Source: an uncultured Lachnospiraceae bacterium (GTDB taxonomy: Bacteria > Bacillota > Clostridia > Lachnospirales > Lachnospiraceae). From it: a stretch of 13,762 nt of DNA. Positions 1 to 6,711 of the stretch are shown here, one piece after another. Location: the NCBI GenBank assembly GCA_910580005.1, contig CAJTXH010000075.1:1-13762 (forward strand). Direction: 5' to 3'. A program made the translations under genes and the position numbers. Under the pieces are notes generated by a model, which worked only from the letters and a program-made list of their open reading frames with translations, ran no database searches and was not told the DNA's origin. Positions within the stretch are counted from its first letter, which is position 1. Each line of letters opens with the position of its first letter.

Positions 1-69
1 ATTTAATGAATTACATACCAATTTTCGACAATACACAGTTAAATCTACAGTCTCGCCCTGGAAACTTAT

Positions 70-151
70 AATGGCTAGTGGAACATACTTTATGCGTTCC
101 ACTAGCCATTGGCAGTTCAATAAATTACCTGCCATGATGTAACAGGTTACA
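70..151. repeat. Cluster of three adjacent inverted repeats
   Basis: Three inverted repeats lie side by side in non-coding DNA downstream of the first minus-strand gene. The first has perfect 14-base arms (70-83 and 97-110) around a 13-base loop. The second pairs 111-115 with 129-133. The third pairs 138-143 with 146-151 (TGTAAC/GTTACA). No T-tract follows the large hairpin on either strand, so it is not a classical intrinsic terminator. It may end transcription of the neighbouring gene less efficiently, stabilise its mRNA 3' end, or mark an element-specific site. Bases 1-69 hold no gene I can see. Confidence 0.6.
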
Positions 152-162
152 ATAGCTGGTTT

Positions 163-531
163 TTATTCTGTTATGCCGTCTGATGGAATATCTGTGCATA
201 ACCTGTCAGAATAACAAGCTAACATCTCATCAATATCTTCCCAGCTTGATACTGATATATATTCGTGACCAATATAATACATCCATAATTCTTCCAGTGG
301 ATGCCTTATATCTTTCAGTTTTTTTACAGCTTTTTTGCTTATCTCTTCATTCCACTCAAAATATTCGGATACACAGCTATAAAATTTAATTTTATCACAG
401 GATTCAAAAATTTCTGTCTTATCCTTTTCCATCATACTGTAATAAAAAATCTTATACTCATCAGAAACTTTTTCTGTAAGCTGCTTTACATCTTCTGTAT
501 GTTCATTTTTCCTGCTCACTCTTTGTTTCAT
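163..531 (-). CDS. DUF3848-like hypothetical protein
   Basis: A 122-residue, charged, soluble protein with no membrane segment or signal peptide. The layout recalls DUF3848: an early YKIF-type aromatic patch, a glutamate-isoleucine segment, then a helix ending in HPLEELW followed by a final acidic helix. The family has no known function and is common in clostridial phages and mobile elements. The start is placed at the ATG at 531, with AAGGAG about 10 bases upstream. An in-frame GTG at 540 sits almost on that ribosome site and is unlikely to be used. A TATAAT box (551-556 on the plus strand) just upstream suggests a private promoter, but I see no convincing -35. Family assignment is by pattern only and is moderate; that the ORF is a real gene is fairly sure. 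Confidence 0.6.
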   Translation of the reverse strand: MKQRVSRKNEHTEDVKQLTEKVSDEYKIFYYSMMEKDKTEIFESCDKIKFYSCVSEYFEWNEEISKKAVKKLKDIRHPLEELWMYYIGHEYISVSSWEDIDEMLACYSDRLCTDIPSDGITE

Positions 532-612
532 TAACAACACACTCCTTTATATTATATATATGTACCTGATTTAACAGACCACTTACAGTATTTAAAATAC
601 AATCATAAAAAT

Positions 613-643
613 AAGACACCAGACTAAACTGTTCTGGTGTCTT
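613..643 (-). terminator. Intrinsic terminator after the Rpn-like gene
   Basis: A perfect 11-base stem (613-623 with 633-643) has a 9-base loop. On the minus strand it is followed within a base or two by a T-run (plus-strand A-run near 606-612). It lies about 30 bases after the stop codon of the PD-(D/E)XK gene. On the plus strand the stem is followed by TTTT, so it could act in both directions. Confidence 0.75.
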
Positions 644-673
644 TTAGTTTCCATATAGAAATAGCCTTATATT

Positions 674-1534
674 TTATTGCAGGTATTTTTCAGCATCATT
701 TTCTGTAAGGTGGTATTTTTCCATTATTATTGTTTTTATTTCTTCATTATTATTAAAATTTTTCAGGATTTCTACTGCACCAAGAATTTTACCTTCTTCA
801 ATACCCTCCGTTTTAGCCCTCTTTTCTCTTTCCAATATTAAAGGCTGCACCACTTTTAATATCATTTCACCCATTTTAACATCTCCCCTCAGTTCCTCAA
901 TCAAGTTACTGTTTGCATTTAAAGTTACTTCAAGTATAGATTCCACAAGTTCCCTGTCATATTCACCAGAAACATTACTGGATTCTTCTATAAGTTTTTC
1001 CATGTCTTGTTTTTCCATTTTATCTGTAAGGGCTTTAAGCCATATATGCCCTTCCTGTTCCAGCTCACTTGTAGCTATTACCTGTGTTGGGAATGGCAAC
1101 AGCCCACATACATAGTATATACCCTTATAAGGCATTGCCACTTCTAGACCATTGTCCTTAAAATATTTAAAAAGCTTTTCTGGTTTTGTTTCCCTTACAA
1201 TGGATATTGTAACATCATCTGCATTTATGATTTCTCCTGCCCCTTCATATGCTTTATACAGGCAGGCATAACCTGTTACTTTATAGAAAGTATTGATATT
1301 AAATGTATCACCTGGCGATTTATACTCCATTATGTTATGCCCCCTGAAAAGCTTCCCTATCTCATTATGAAGTTCTGCATGTGGCTGCTTTTTTATTACC
1401 AGCAGGTCTATTTCCAGTGGCTTCCTGTTCAGGTTATGCTCACTTTCAAGTTCCAGAATTTCCCTGTCTTCCCTTAACTCCATGCCAACTGCAGCAACAA
1501 ACCCTGGATGCCATTGTATTTTTGTATATTCCAT
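674..1534 (-). CDS. Rpn/YhgA-like PD-(D/E)XK nuclease-fold protein
   Basis: A 286-residue protein of the PD-(D/E)XK superfamily related to Rpn/YhgA-type 'putative transposase' proteins. The fold's metal-binding signature is visible: Asp43 in EIDLLVIKK, then Glu70-x-Lys72 in IMEYKSP, spaced as expected for D...ExK. The C-terminal third is helical and charged, with the EGIEEG stretch often seen near the end of this family. E. coli Rpn proteins are DNA endonucleases that promote RecA-independent recombination, so metal-dependent DNA cleavage is likely here but not shown. The start at 1534 has AAGGGG seven bases upstream. The gene has its own promoter (1560-1588) and terminator (613-643), so it is monocistronic. 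Many clostridial genomes carry several copies and the cellular role is unclear. Confidence 0.7.
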   Translation of the reverse strand: MEYTKIQWHPGFVAAVGMELREDREILELESEHNLNRKPLEIDLLVIKKQPHAELHNEIGKLFRGHNIMEYKSPGDTFNINTFYKVTGYACLYKAYEGAGEIINADDVTISIVRETKPEKLFKYFKDNGLEVAMPYKGIYYVCGLLPFPTQVIATSELEQEGHIWLKALTDKMEKQDMEKLIEESSNVSGEYDRELVESILEVTLNANSNLIEELRGDVKMGEMILKVVQPLILEREKRAKTEGIEEGKILGAVEILKNFNNNEEIKTIIMEKYHLTENDAEKYLQ

Positions 1535-1559
1535 ATATTTTCCCCTTTTCTATATTATT

Positions 1560-1588
1560 ACTATACCACATACAGCTAGTTTGTAACA
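1560..1588 (-). promoter_or_regulatory. Promoter of the Rpn-like gene
   Basis: On the minus strand, TGTTAC (1583-1588) is separated by 17 bases from TATAGT (1560-1565), and TG lies one base before the -10 box (extended -10). Transcription would start about 20 bases before the ATG at 1534. The -35 is a weak match; the -10 is good. Confidence 0.45.
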
Positions 1589-1644
1589 GCCTGTTTTTAT
1601 ATAAAATACTTTTCCTGGTTATTATAAATATTGTGTTATATATG

Positions 1645-2349
1645 TCATGCTGCCCCTTCTGTTTTTGTCCTTGAAAGCGCAGACATTACCCTTTTATAAA
1701 TATCGTCTGGCATATCTTCAAGATTTTCTATATTATATCTTGCCTTTACATCATTTGCTGTTACACCTGTCCTTGCAAGCTCTTTTCTAAGTAAAGCCAT
1801 CTGTGTATCAGAAACATTGTGTACACTATTATCTGCACCTAGGACATAAACCACCTTATGTTTACCATTTATTATTGAAAGACCACTTATTTCACGTTCT
1901 TTGTTATATGAAACTGTTACAACTGAAAAATTGTCATTACAGAAGAACTTTCCGCCACGTTCTTGTATTTCTGTCCTTCCAGCAGGTATCCATATAAAAG
2001 GAGCTGTGTAGAGTTCCCTTCCAATCCCCCAGTTAAAACATGCACGTTTGAAGGAATCTGATGCCTGTGATTTTTCTTTATCCTTTTCTGATTTGCCTGC
2101 ATTTCCCGTATCCTGTTTTGAAACCCAAGTACCTGTTTCTTTATCAAAAACTTCCACTGTACAATATAAATTACCATCAATGCACTGGTGGCTTCTTTTC
2201 CAGCCAAATATTCCAAAAGTTTCATCAAGTATCCTTTGGTCAACCCTCGCATCTTTGTATAATAAAAGGCTTACACCGTTTTTATTTACCGTTGATACCC
2301 TGCACTCAATTTCATCTGCCCTTAAAAGACGTATTTTTTTATCTGCCAT
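1645..2349 (-). CDS. Rad52/Rad22-family single-strand annealing protein
   Basis: A 234-residue protein of the Rad52/22 family, which includes the phage Sak annealing proteins. It would bind ssDNA and anneal complementary strands during recombination. The strongest evidence is the family core near residues 93-114: alternating small and basic residues (ASDSFKRA) followed by WGIGRELY, the usual Rad52-fold signature. The N-terminal part contains the beta-rich segment with GWKRSH and the VEVFD strand. The C-terminal 50 residues form a helical tail. The start is the ATG at 2349, with GGAGG five bases upstream; an in-frame ATG at 2361 lies before that site. The gene follows the PIN toxin-antitoxin pair and its terminator, with a TATAAT box just upstream of the ribosome site but no clear -35. 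The likely partner is the YqaJ-type exonuclease encoded at 3174-4118. Confidence 0.82.
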   Translation of the reverse strand: MADKKIRLLRADEIECRVSTVNKNGVSLLLYKDARVDQRILDETFGIFGWKRSHQCIDGNLYCTVEVFDKETGTWVSKQDTGNAGKSEKDKEKSQASDSFKRACFNWGIGRELYTAPFIWIPAGRTEIQERGGKFFCNDNFSVVTVSYNKEREISGLSIINGKHKVVYVLGADNSVHNVSDTQMALLRKELARTGVTANDVKARYNIENLEDMPDDIYKRVMSALSRTKTEGAA

Positions 2350-2383
2350 ATATACCTCCATTCCATTATAACTGCAAAAATAA

Positions 2384-2406
2384 AAACGCCAGATTAACTG
2401 ACGTTT
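2384..2406 (-). terminator. Terminator of the PIN toxin-antitoxin operon
   Basis: Read on the minus strand, a 9-base stem with one G-T pair (2398-2406 with 2384-2392) encloses a 5-base loop and is followed by TTATTTTT. It lies about 30 bases after the PIN toxin stop codon and just before the annealing-protein gene, so it separates the two units. Confidence 0.7.
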
Positions 2407-2436
2407 CTATTTTTGTATCTTTACAAGATAAACATT

Positions 2437-2865
2437 TTACAATTGTCCTGTTATATCCAAAAACTGTTTTGGAGTTATTGCTTTACATACATATTTCTGA
2501 TAATCAGATATATTCCTTGTAATTATATAATCTGCACTAATTTCTGTTGCACACTTGTCTTGTAAACAATCTTCCAAATCCTTAAACATATCATTTTTAA
2601 CCGCACTTATGACACTTTCATGGCTTGCACCCGTTACTGTTAATATATTACAAATTCCAAGCAGCATTTCTCTTCTTGTCCCTGCATCATATGTTTTTCT
2701 CAAAATATAATAAATATCAGGTATTGAATGGAATGCCACATATCCATTTATTTTTTCTTCTACACACATAAGAAGTATAGCATATTCTTCATCAAAGTAT
2801 GGCTTTCTTGTAGTAAGATAATCCAGTAATACGTTTGTATCAACTAATACTGTTATATTTTTCAT
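2437..2865 (-). CDS. PIN-domain toxin (PIN_3 type, VapC-like)
   Basis: A 142-residue PIN-domain protein, the usual size for a single-domain PIN ribonuclease. It opens with VLVDTNVLLDYL, giving the first acidic residue Asp9 and the conserved Asn11. Further acidic residues fall in the DLEDCLQ helix (Asp96, Glu98, Asp99). The ADYIITRNISDY segment (about 111-122) is the hallmark of the PF13470 subgroup, and the chain ends in the typical TPKQFL helix. Such proteins are Mg-dependent ribonucleases, and when paired with an antitoxin they cleave specific RNAs; the target here cannot be told. The start overlaps the upstream antitoxin gene by 26 bases, so translation is probably coupled. The key acidic residues look intact, so the toxin is probably functional. 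Its position inside a recombination gene cluster is unusual. Confidence 0.82.
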   Translation of the reverse strand: MKNITVLVDTNVLLDYLTTRKPYFDEEYAILLMCVEEKINGYVAFHSIPDIYYILRKTYDAGTRREMLLGICNILTVTGASHESVISAVKNDMFKDLEDCLQDKCATEISADYIITRNISDYQKYVCKAITPKQFLDITGQL

Positions 2866-3088
2866 CTCTTGCCTCTGCTAATTCCTTGTCATAATCAATA
2901 ACAATATCCCCAGGGAATTTTTTTCTTATATTTTCAAGCTGGTAAAAAGCTTTCATTTTAGGTGTCAGTTTTTCTTCATTTCTCCCTTCCCCTGTTTCTA
3001 ACTGATGGAAAAATTCTATTACAAACTCTATTTTTTCTTCTGGAATATTTTTAAGCATTGAAATTGCAATTTCCTTTTTTTCAGACAT
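2840..3088 (-). CDS. Antitoxin of the PIN-domain toxin
   Basis: An 82-residue acidic protein encoded directly before, and overlapping, the PIN toxin. Its N-terminal helix (about residues 1-30, IPEEKIEFVIEFFHQL) would be the dimer or DNA-binding part. The C-terminal part, with DYDKELAEARDEKY, is a typical toxin-wrapping tail. No classic AbrB, RHH or Phd motif is obvious, but short proteins of this type commonly precede PIN_3 toxins in clostridia. The start at 3088 has GGGAGG eight bases upstream; an in-frame ATG at 3109 precedes that site and is less likely. A strong promoter and an overlapping palindrome sit just upstream, so autoregulation is plausible. Confidence 0.72.
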   Translation of the reverse strand: MSEKKEIAISMLKNIPEEKIEFVIEFFHQLETGEGRNEEKLTPKMKAFYQLENIRKKFPGDIVIDYDKELAEARDEKYNSIS

Positions 3089-3132
3089 AATAATACCTCC
3101 CATTTGCAAAATTTATGGCTTTGTTTCACATA

Positions 3133-3166
3133 TTGTTATTATAACAAGATGCTGTAAGTAATTCAA
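3133..3166 (-). promoter_or_regulatory. Toxin-antitoxin promoter with overlapping palindromic operator
   Basis: On the minus strand, TTGAAT (3161-3166) lies exactly 17 bases before a perfect TATAAT (3138-3143). A 15-base palindrome, TTGTTAT-N-ATAACAA (3133-3147), covers the -10 box. This is the classic arrangement for antitoxin autorepression. Transcription would start about 40 bases before the antitoxin ATG. Confidence 0.7.
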
Positions 3167-3173
3167 GCAGTCA

Positions 3174-4118
3174 TTACACAGCCTTTACCATAAACCTCCT
3201 GCTCTTTACAGTATTTAAAAATCTTTCATAAACTTCTGGCATTTCTGCTTTAAGCCTTTTTGTGTCTATTCTGTTGCTGGTGCTGTTCTTCCATGAAACA
3301 AGGAAATTTTCATTTTCTGCATATTCTGCCTCATTCATATAGGTTTTTATCTCTTGTTCTATTTTTTTCTTTTCAGTATCAAGATGGCTTATAATGCCTG
3401 TTATTTCTTCCCTCCTGCGTAGTTTTTCATCAAAGCCTGAAAGTGGTATGGAAAGTTCTTTCCTGCTTTCTGCAAAATGTCTGTTTATAAATGCTTCTGC
3501 TGCATCTGAACCATCTGGCTCTGGCATTATTCTTTCCAGCACATTATTTTTCCAGAAATTTTCTTCAATCCTTATAAGGGACTGGATTATTTCCTCATCA
3601 CGTTCAAGTTTCATATACTTAAACTCTTTGCCATATACCATTACTGCAATATACCATGATTCTGCACCAAGTACAGCCATATAATGATAGCACTGGATTA
3701 TGTAATGTGCTGGTATCCTGCCATTTTTCCATTTACTGGCATTGTAGGGGCTTGCTGTTTTACATTCAAGACCTGTTATACCATTTTTACGTCCTGTAAT
3801 AACCCTGTCCACATCTGCTATCATAAAAGGGTATTTATTGTTTGAATACATTACATTGGCACGCCTCACTTTTAAACCTGATGCTTCCATAAACCTTTTT
3901 GCAACATAATCTTCCAAATCCCTGCCTTCAAGCATTGCTTCGTTGTCAGGTATTTCTTCTACACCATAACATGTTTTTGATGCATATACTTCAATTGGTG
4001 ATATATAAGGGTTTAAGCCGCATACTGCACCTGCATCTGAACCGCCTATGCCATTTTTTCTTAACATTAACCATTCCTGTCTTTCCATGTTCTTTGTTTT
4101 TGCAATGATATTGTACAT
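3174..4118 (-). CDS. YqaJ-family (lambda exonuclease-like) viral recombinase nuclease
   Basis: A 314-residue protein of the YqaJ family, PD-(D/E)XK exonucleases that resect DNA ends for an annealing partner, as lambda Exo does for Beta. The family landmarks run in order: RKNGIGGSDAG (about 20-30), GRDLEDYVAKRF (65-76), the ADVDR strand with catalytic Asp104 (about 99-106), GLECK with Glu118 and Lys120, then a helix with Gln142 in HYIIQCYHYMAV. The C-terminal 90 residues are helical and basic, beyond the nuclease core. The start at 4118 has AGGAGG nine bases upstream, and this ribosome site overlaps the stop of the upstream DUF5688 gene, so the two are co-translated. I expect it to work with the Rad52-family protein at 1645-2349. 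All catalytic residues appear present. Confidence 0.85.
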   Translation of the reverse strand: MYNIIAKTKNMERQEWLMLRKNGIGGSDAGAVCGLNPYISPIEVYASKTCYGVEEIPDNEAMLEGRDLEDYVAKRFMEASGLKVRRANVMYSNNKYPFMIADVDRVITGRKNGITGLECKTASPYNASKWKNGRIPAHYIIQCYHYMAVLGAESWYIAVMVYGKEFKYMKLERDEEIIQSLIRIEENFWKNNVLERIMPEPDGSDAAEAFINRHFAESRKELSIPLSGFDEKLRRREEITGIISHLDTEKKKIEQEIKTYMNEAEYAENENFLVSWKNSTSNRIDTKRLKAEMPEVYERFLNTVKSRRFMVKAV

Positions 4119-4132
4119 AACTGCTGCCCTCC

Positions 4133-5095
4133 TTATAAAACCACTTGTTCTTTACTTTCTGCATTTAAAATTGACAGCCTGCCGTTTTCATAACTGTAAT
4201 AATATAAATTGTCTGACAGGATTTCATCCAGTGTAACTTCTGTACTATTTACTTCCATAAGCATATTTTCCAAATCCTGTGGGACATACAGACCATTATC
4301 TGCGATAACTATAAATTCATGTATGCTTGAGGGTATAAGGAACAGTCCTGTACCTTTCTTTTCTGCAATATTTCTTAATACACCTGGATAAAATACTGCT
4401 GTTGCTCCATACATTCCTCTTTTGTTGGACAGTACCATTAAACCAATGCCATCAAAATCCTGGCTGTCTGTAATTGTGATATCCCCTGCTTCAATATTCA
4501 TAAACCTGCCCAATCTTTTTTCTATCGTGCACACTTCTGCTGGAAAAAGCTTCACTGTGTTTTCCAGTGCATAAGCAAGTATTTCTTTTTCTTCCCATCC
4601 AAAATTCCTGCACATGTTTTTTGTAACTTTAACTTTTGCAATCCCGTCACCATCATCCGAAACAAGCACATAAAGCACCAGTGAAAGCCCTGCATAATCT
4701 GAATATACTGCATCATTAAGGAAACTTGTATTTTGGTTATTGTTAATTAACTGGATGAACAGTCTTTCATTTACCCATTCCTTTTCTGAAAGGTGCATTG
4801 CTGTTTCTTTATTATCTTGAATAATACCTTTTATACTGTGGTACTCATTTATAACAATATCTGCCACTTTTGCAATGGTATACACTCCTGAAATATAACC
4901 ACTGTAAAAACTGCCAGGATAAAAATTTGGCGAAATATTCCCCCTGTTGTCCATTATTATAAGTGCTGTCTGTTTCCCAGTATTTATTTTTTCAATTGTA
5001 TGTACTTTTACCTTGTAACTTTCTCCAAGCTTCATGTTTGCAATGTCTGCTATTTTTTGTATAAATTCTTCCATGCTGTACATAATTTTTACCAT
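4133..5095 (-). CDS. DUF5688-family protein
   Basis: A 320-residue soluble protein resembling DUF5688, a family of unknown function frequent in Lachnospiraceae. Recognisable features are an N-terminal MEEFIQKIADI helix and a KVHTIEKIN strand. A NRGNISPNFYP segment (about 49-59) follows, then a long conserved middle ending in a region around IADNGLYVPQDLENML. No catalytic motif or membrane segment is visible. The first ATG at 5095 sits directly on the AAGGG ribosome site; the in-frame ATG at 5083 is about 12 bases from it and may be the true start. The gene lies 9 bases after the DUF932 gene and 14 bases before the YqaJ nuclease, clearly in one operon. That context suggests a phage- or element-borne role near recombination, but this is inference. 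Confidence 0.65.
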   Translation of the reverse strand: MVKIMYSMEEFIQKIADIANMKLGESYKVKVHTIEKINTGKQTALIIMDNRGNISPNFYPGSFYSGYISGVYTIAKVADIVINEYHSIKGIIQDNKETAMHLSEKEWVNERLFIQLINNNQNTSFLNDAVYSDYAGLSLVLYVLVSDDGDGIAKVKVTKNMCRNFGWEEKEILAYALENTVKLFPAEVCTIEKRLGRFMNIEAGDITITDSQDFDGIGLMVLSNKRGMYGATAVFYPGVLRNIAEKKGTGLFLIPSSIHEFIVIADNGLYVPQDLENMLMEVNSTEVTLDEILSDNLYYYSYENGRLSILNAESKEQVVL

Positions 5096-5104
5096 CCCTT
5101 CTTT

Positions 5105-6040
5105 TTATGCCGCCATGACAATCTTAAAAGCCTTGTCAGTCACAGGGTTTCCTTCCATTGTTTTATTAAACAGTGTTTCCCTGTAATTTCTTGTTTCACG
5201 CAAAGGTCTTGAATGTGTTGCGAAATCAGCTACCGCATTTACAAAACGGTAGCTGTTACCTGGAATGTCTCTTAAATCTGGTGCATATTTATATCGCAGC
5301 ATTATGTCTTCACGCTGTCTTAGTACATTTTTTTCTACTGTTTCTGATGCATCATCTGCAACTGGCAGCAGCAGGGAAACATATTCTTTTACTGCTGCAT
5401 CTGTAAGTTTTTTCTTTGAAAGGGTATCAAATGCCTTTCCAAGCCCTGACATATATTCCTCTGCCCTGTATATGGTTTCTTTTGTATCTTCCATCTTGGC
5501 AGCAATATCACCTGTATGGTGTACTGACCATATGCGGCTTGCGCTGTCCAGTGCAAGGTTTAATGTGTTATTGCACACTACCCTTACAGGTGTCATTGCA
5601 ATTTTTATAGCACCTGAACCATCATGCGTGTTTGAGAACACAAGGTATGGCATAACTTGCTCGCCCTGTATAATGTACTTTTCTGGAAGTTTTGCTAAAA
5701 CCCATGTCTTTTTCCCTCCCATAAGGCTTCCTGCTGTTTCATAACGTACACCTTCACCAAGAAGACCATCAGTAAATGCAAAAGCTTCCCTGTTCTGTAC
5801 TACTTTGTAACGGCTGGTAACTATTTCAAGGACTGAACCATCATAATCCCTTACATTGGCATAATAACCTTTGACTTTTATACCGTCCTGTGTAAACACT
5901 GGCTTCTGTACAACGTTCCAGCCAAGACCTGCAACAATTAAAGCTTCCCTGGAATCTGGAGCATTTTCTACCATTGTGCCAAGACCATGCCAGGGTTTTT
6001 CTCTTCCTGTAAAAAACATTGATTCTACTTCTGCTGCCAT
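5105..6040 (-). CDS. DUF932 phage/plasmid-like protein
   Basis: A 311-residue protein of the DUF932 family ('phage/plasmid-like protein'), found on phages, plasmids and integrative elements. Typical landmarks are the N-terminal FTGREKPWHGLGT (about 10-22), the SRYKVVQN segment, and TPVRVVCNNTLNLAL (the VCxNTL signature). The tail contains FVNAVADFATHSRP and ends near NPVTDKAFKIV. Members are linked to DNA maintenance of mobile elements, but the biochemical activity is not established. The start at 6040 is set by GGAGG eight bases upstream and by its TAATG overlap with the stop of the upstream small gene, which implies translational coupling. Extending to an ATG at 6130 would overrun that gene and adds unlike sequence. 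Confidence 0.82.
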   Translation of the reverse strand: MAAEVESMFFTGREKPWHGLGTMVENAPDSREALIVAGLGWNVVQKPVFTQDGIKVKGYYANVRDYDGSVLEIVTSRYKVVQNREAFAFTDGLLGEGVRYETAGSLMGGKKTWVLAKLPEKYIIQGEQVMPYLVFSNTHDGSGAIKIAMTPVRVVCNNTLNLALDSASRIWSVHHTGDIAAKMEDTKETIYRAEEYMSGLGKAFDTLSKKKLTDAAVKEYVSLLLPVADDASETVEKNVLRQREDIMLRYKYAPDLRDIPGNSYRFVNAVADFATHSRPLRETRNYRETLFNKTMEGNPVTDKAFKIVMAA

Positions 6041-6165
6041 TATTTTTCTCCTCCCTTCTTTTTTGTAACTACTTCTATAAATGACATAAGCGTTACAATG
6101 CCACTTGCGGTTTCTTTCAGTACCTTCCATGCAATCTTTCCTGTTTTTAATAAAATATTCCTCAT
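6040..6165 (-). CDS. Small basic peptide opening the recombination operon
   Basis: A 41-residue basic peptide. It starts with MRNILLKTGKIAWKVLKE, carries one helix with a hydrophobic face or short membrane-capable stretch (GIVTLMSFIEVV, about 22-33), and ends in KKKGGEK. I do not recognise a family. Evidence that it is real: GAAAGGAG eight bases before the ATG at 6165, and a stop codon overlapping the DUF932 start by one base (TAATG). A longer reading from 6270 would cross the terminator hairpin and is rejected. As first gene of a Red-like operon it sits where phages often encode small accessory or inhibitor proteins, but nothing in the sequence proves such a role. Confidence 0.6.
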   Translation of the reverse strand: MRNILLKTGKIAWKVLKETASGIVTLMSFIEVVTKKKGGEK

Positions 6166-6208
6166 AAAATTTCTCCTTTCGTTGATGAACATACTGTTAC
6201 ATGGAGAT

Positions 6209-6238
6209 AATATATAAATGAAAAAGCAGAATATACAA
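6209..6238 (-). promoter_or_regulatory. Candidate promoter of the recombination operon
   Basis: On the minus strand, TTGTAT (6233-6238) lies 18 bases before TATATT (6209-6214), between the strong terminator at 6246-6281 and the first gene at 6165. Both boxes are imperfect, but a promoter is expected here because the terminator closes off upstream transcription. Confidence 0.4.
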
Positions 6239-6245
6239 AAAAATA

Positions 6246-6281
6246 AAGCAAGACATATGTTTATAAACATATATCTTGCTT
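6246..6281 (-). terminator. Strong intrinsic terminator insulating the recombination operon
   Basis: A 15-base stem (6246-6260 with 6267-6281) has one position that is G-T in the minus-strand RNA. The central GTTTATAAAC is itself palindromic and lengthens the stem. On the minus strand it is followed by TTTATTTTTTT. It ends transcription arriving from the genes to the right, before the recombination operon starts. The 136 bases from 6282 to 6417 hold nothing I recognise. Confidence 0.8.
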
Positions 6282-6417
6282 TACAGCTTTAATAACCAAA
6301 AACCTTATAGACTTGTATTCCAAAGTCTTGAAACAATATCATCTCTATGATTTAACATACAAAGTAATAAAATTTTATAATACTACTACATAAGATATTA
6401 AATAATTGATAGTTTGC

Positions 6418-6705
6418 CTATTCTATTTCATTGGGATTAATTTCATCCATTTTATATGTCCAATGATAAACAACAAGTTCTAAATTAATCTCATAAAAAT
6501 ACCGATAAATGCGTTCATCGTCAAATAGGGCAAGATTCATTCCGCTTACATTATAGTGGTTGATGCAGCGGCAGACTGTGTTTACAGCAACACCAGGATT
6601 ATCAACCAATTCTTTTATTTGCCGAAGAAGATTGTCTTTTGAGATTACTAATTCATATATTTACATGTATGGACTTAACACGAATCTTTGTTGTTGTCCG
6701 ATCAT
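6418..6705 (-). pseudogene. Chimeric transposase remnant (IS1182-type start joined to IS630-like piece)
   Basis: Reading from the ATG at 6705, the first codons give MIGQQQRFVLSPYM, then an in-frame TAA (6661-6663). The same frame continues IYELVISKDNLLRQIKELVD. Together these match the N-terminus of IS1182-family transposases. After ELVD the sequence changes to PGVAVNTVCRCINHYNVSG followed by ALFDDER, which resembles the helix-turn-helix of IS630-type transposases, and then diverges to an unrecognised acidic tail ending at 6418. The remnant is under 100 codons, against about 450 for a complete IS1182 transposase. It is a decayed fusion of two elements with no active transposase. A short ORF beginning at TTG 6609 would be the only uninterrupted part and probably is not a gene. 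Confidence 0.6.
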
Positions 6706-6711
6706 AAAAAC

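Noticed and set aside
2061..2522. 153-codon plus-strand open frame
   Set aside because: It lies opposite the annealing protein and PIN toxin genes, spans their terminator, has no ribosome site, and its peptide is the low-complexity Phe/Leu/Tyr-rich type expected from antisense AT-rich DNA.
5265..5744. 159-codon plus-strand open frame
   Set aside because: It is fully antisense to the DUF932 gene, has no ribosome site, and the Ser-rich composition is typical of a shadow frame.
5105..6130. DUF932 protein with a 30-residue N-terminal extension
   Set aside because: The extension overlaps the small upstream gene in another frame and lacks family similarity; GGAGG marks the ATG at 6040.
6040..6270. 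76-residue membrane protein starting at 6270
   Set aside because: The extra N-terminal part is translated from the terminator hairpin; the ribosome site points to the ATG at 6165.
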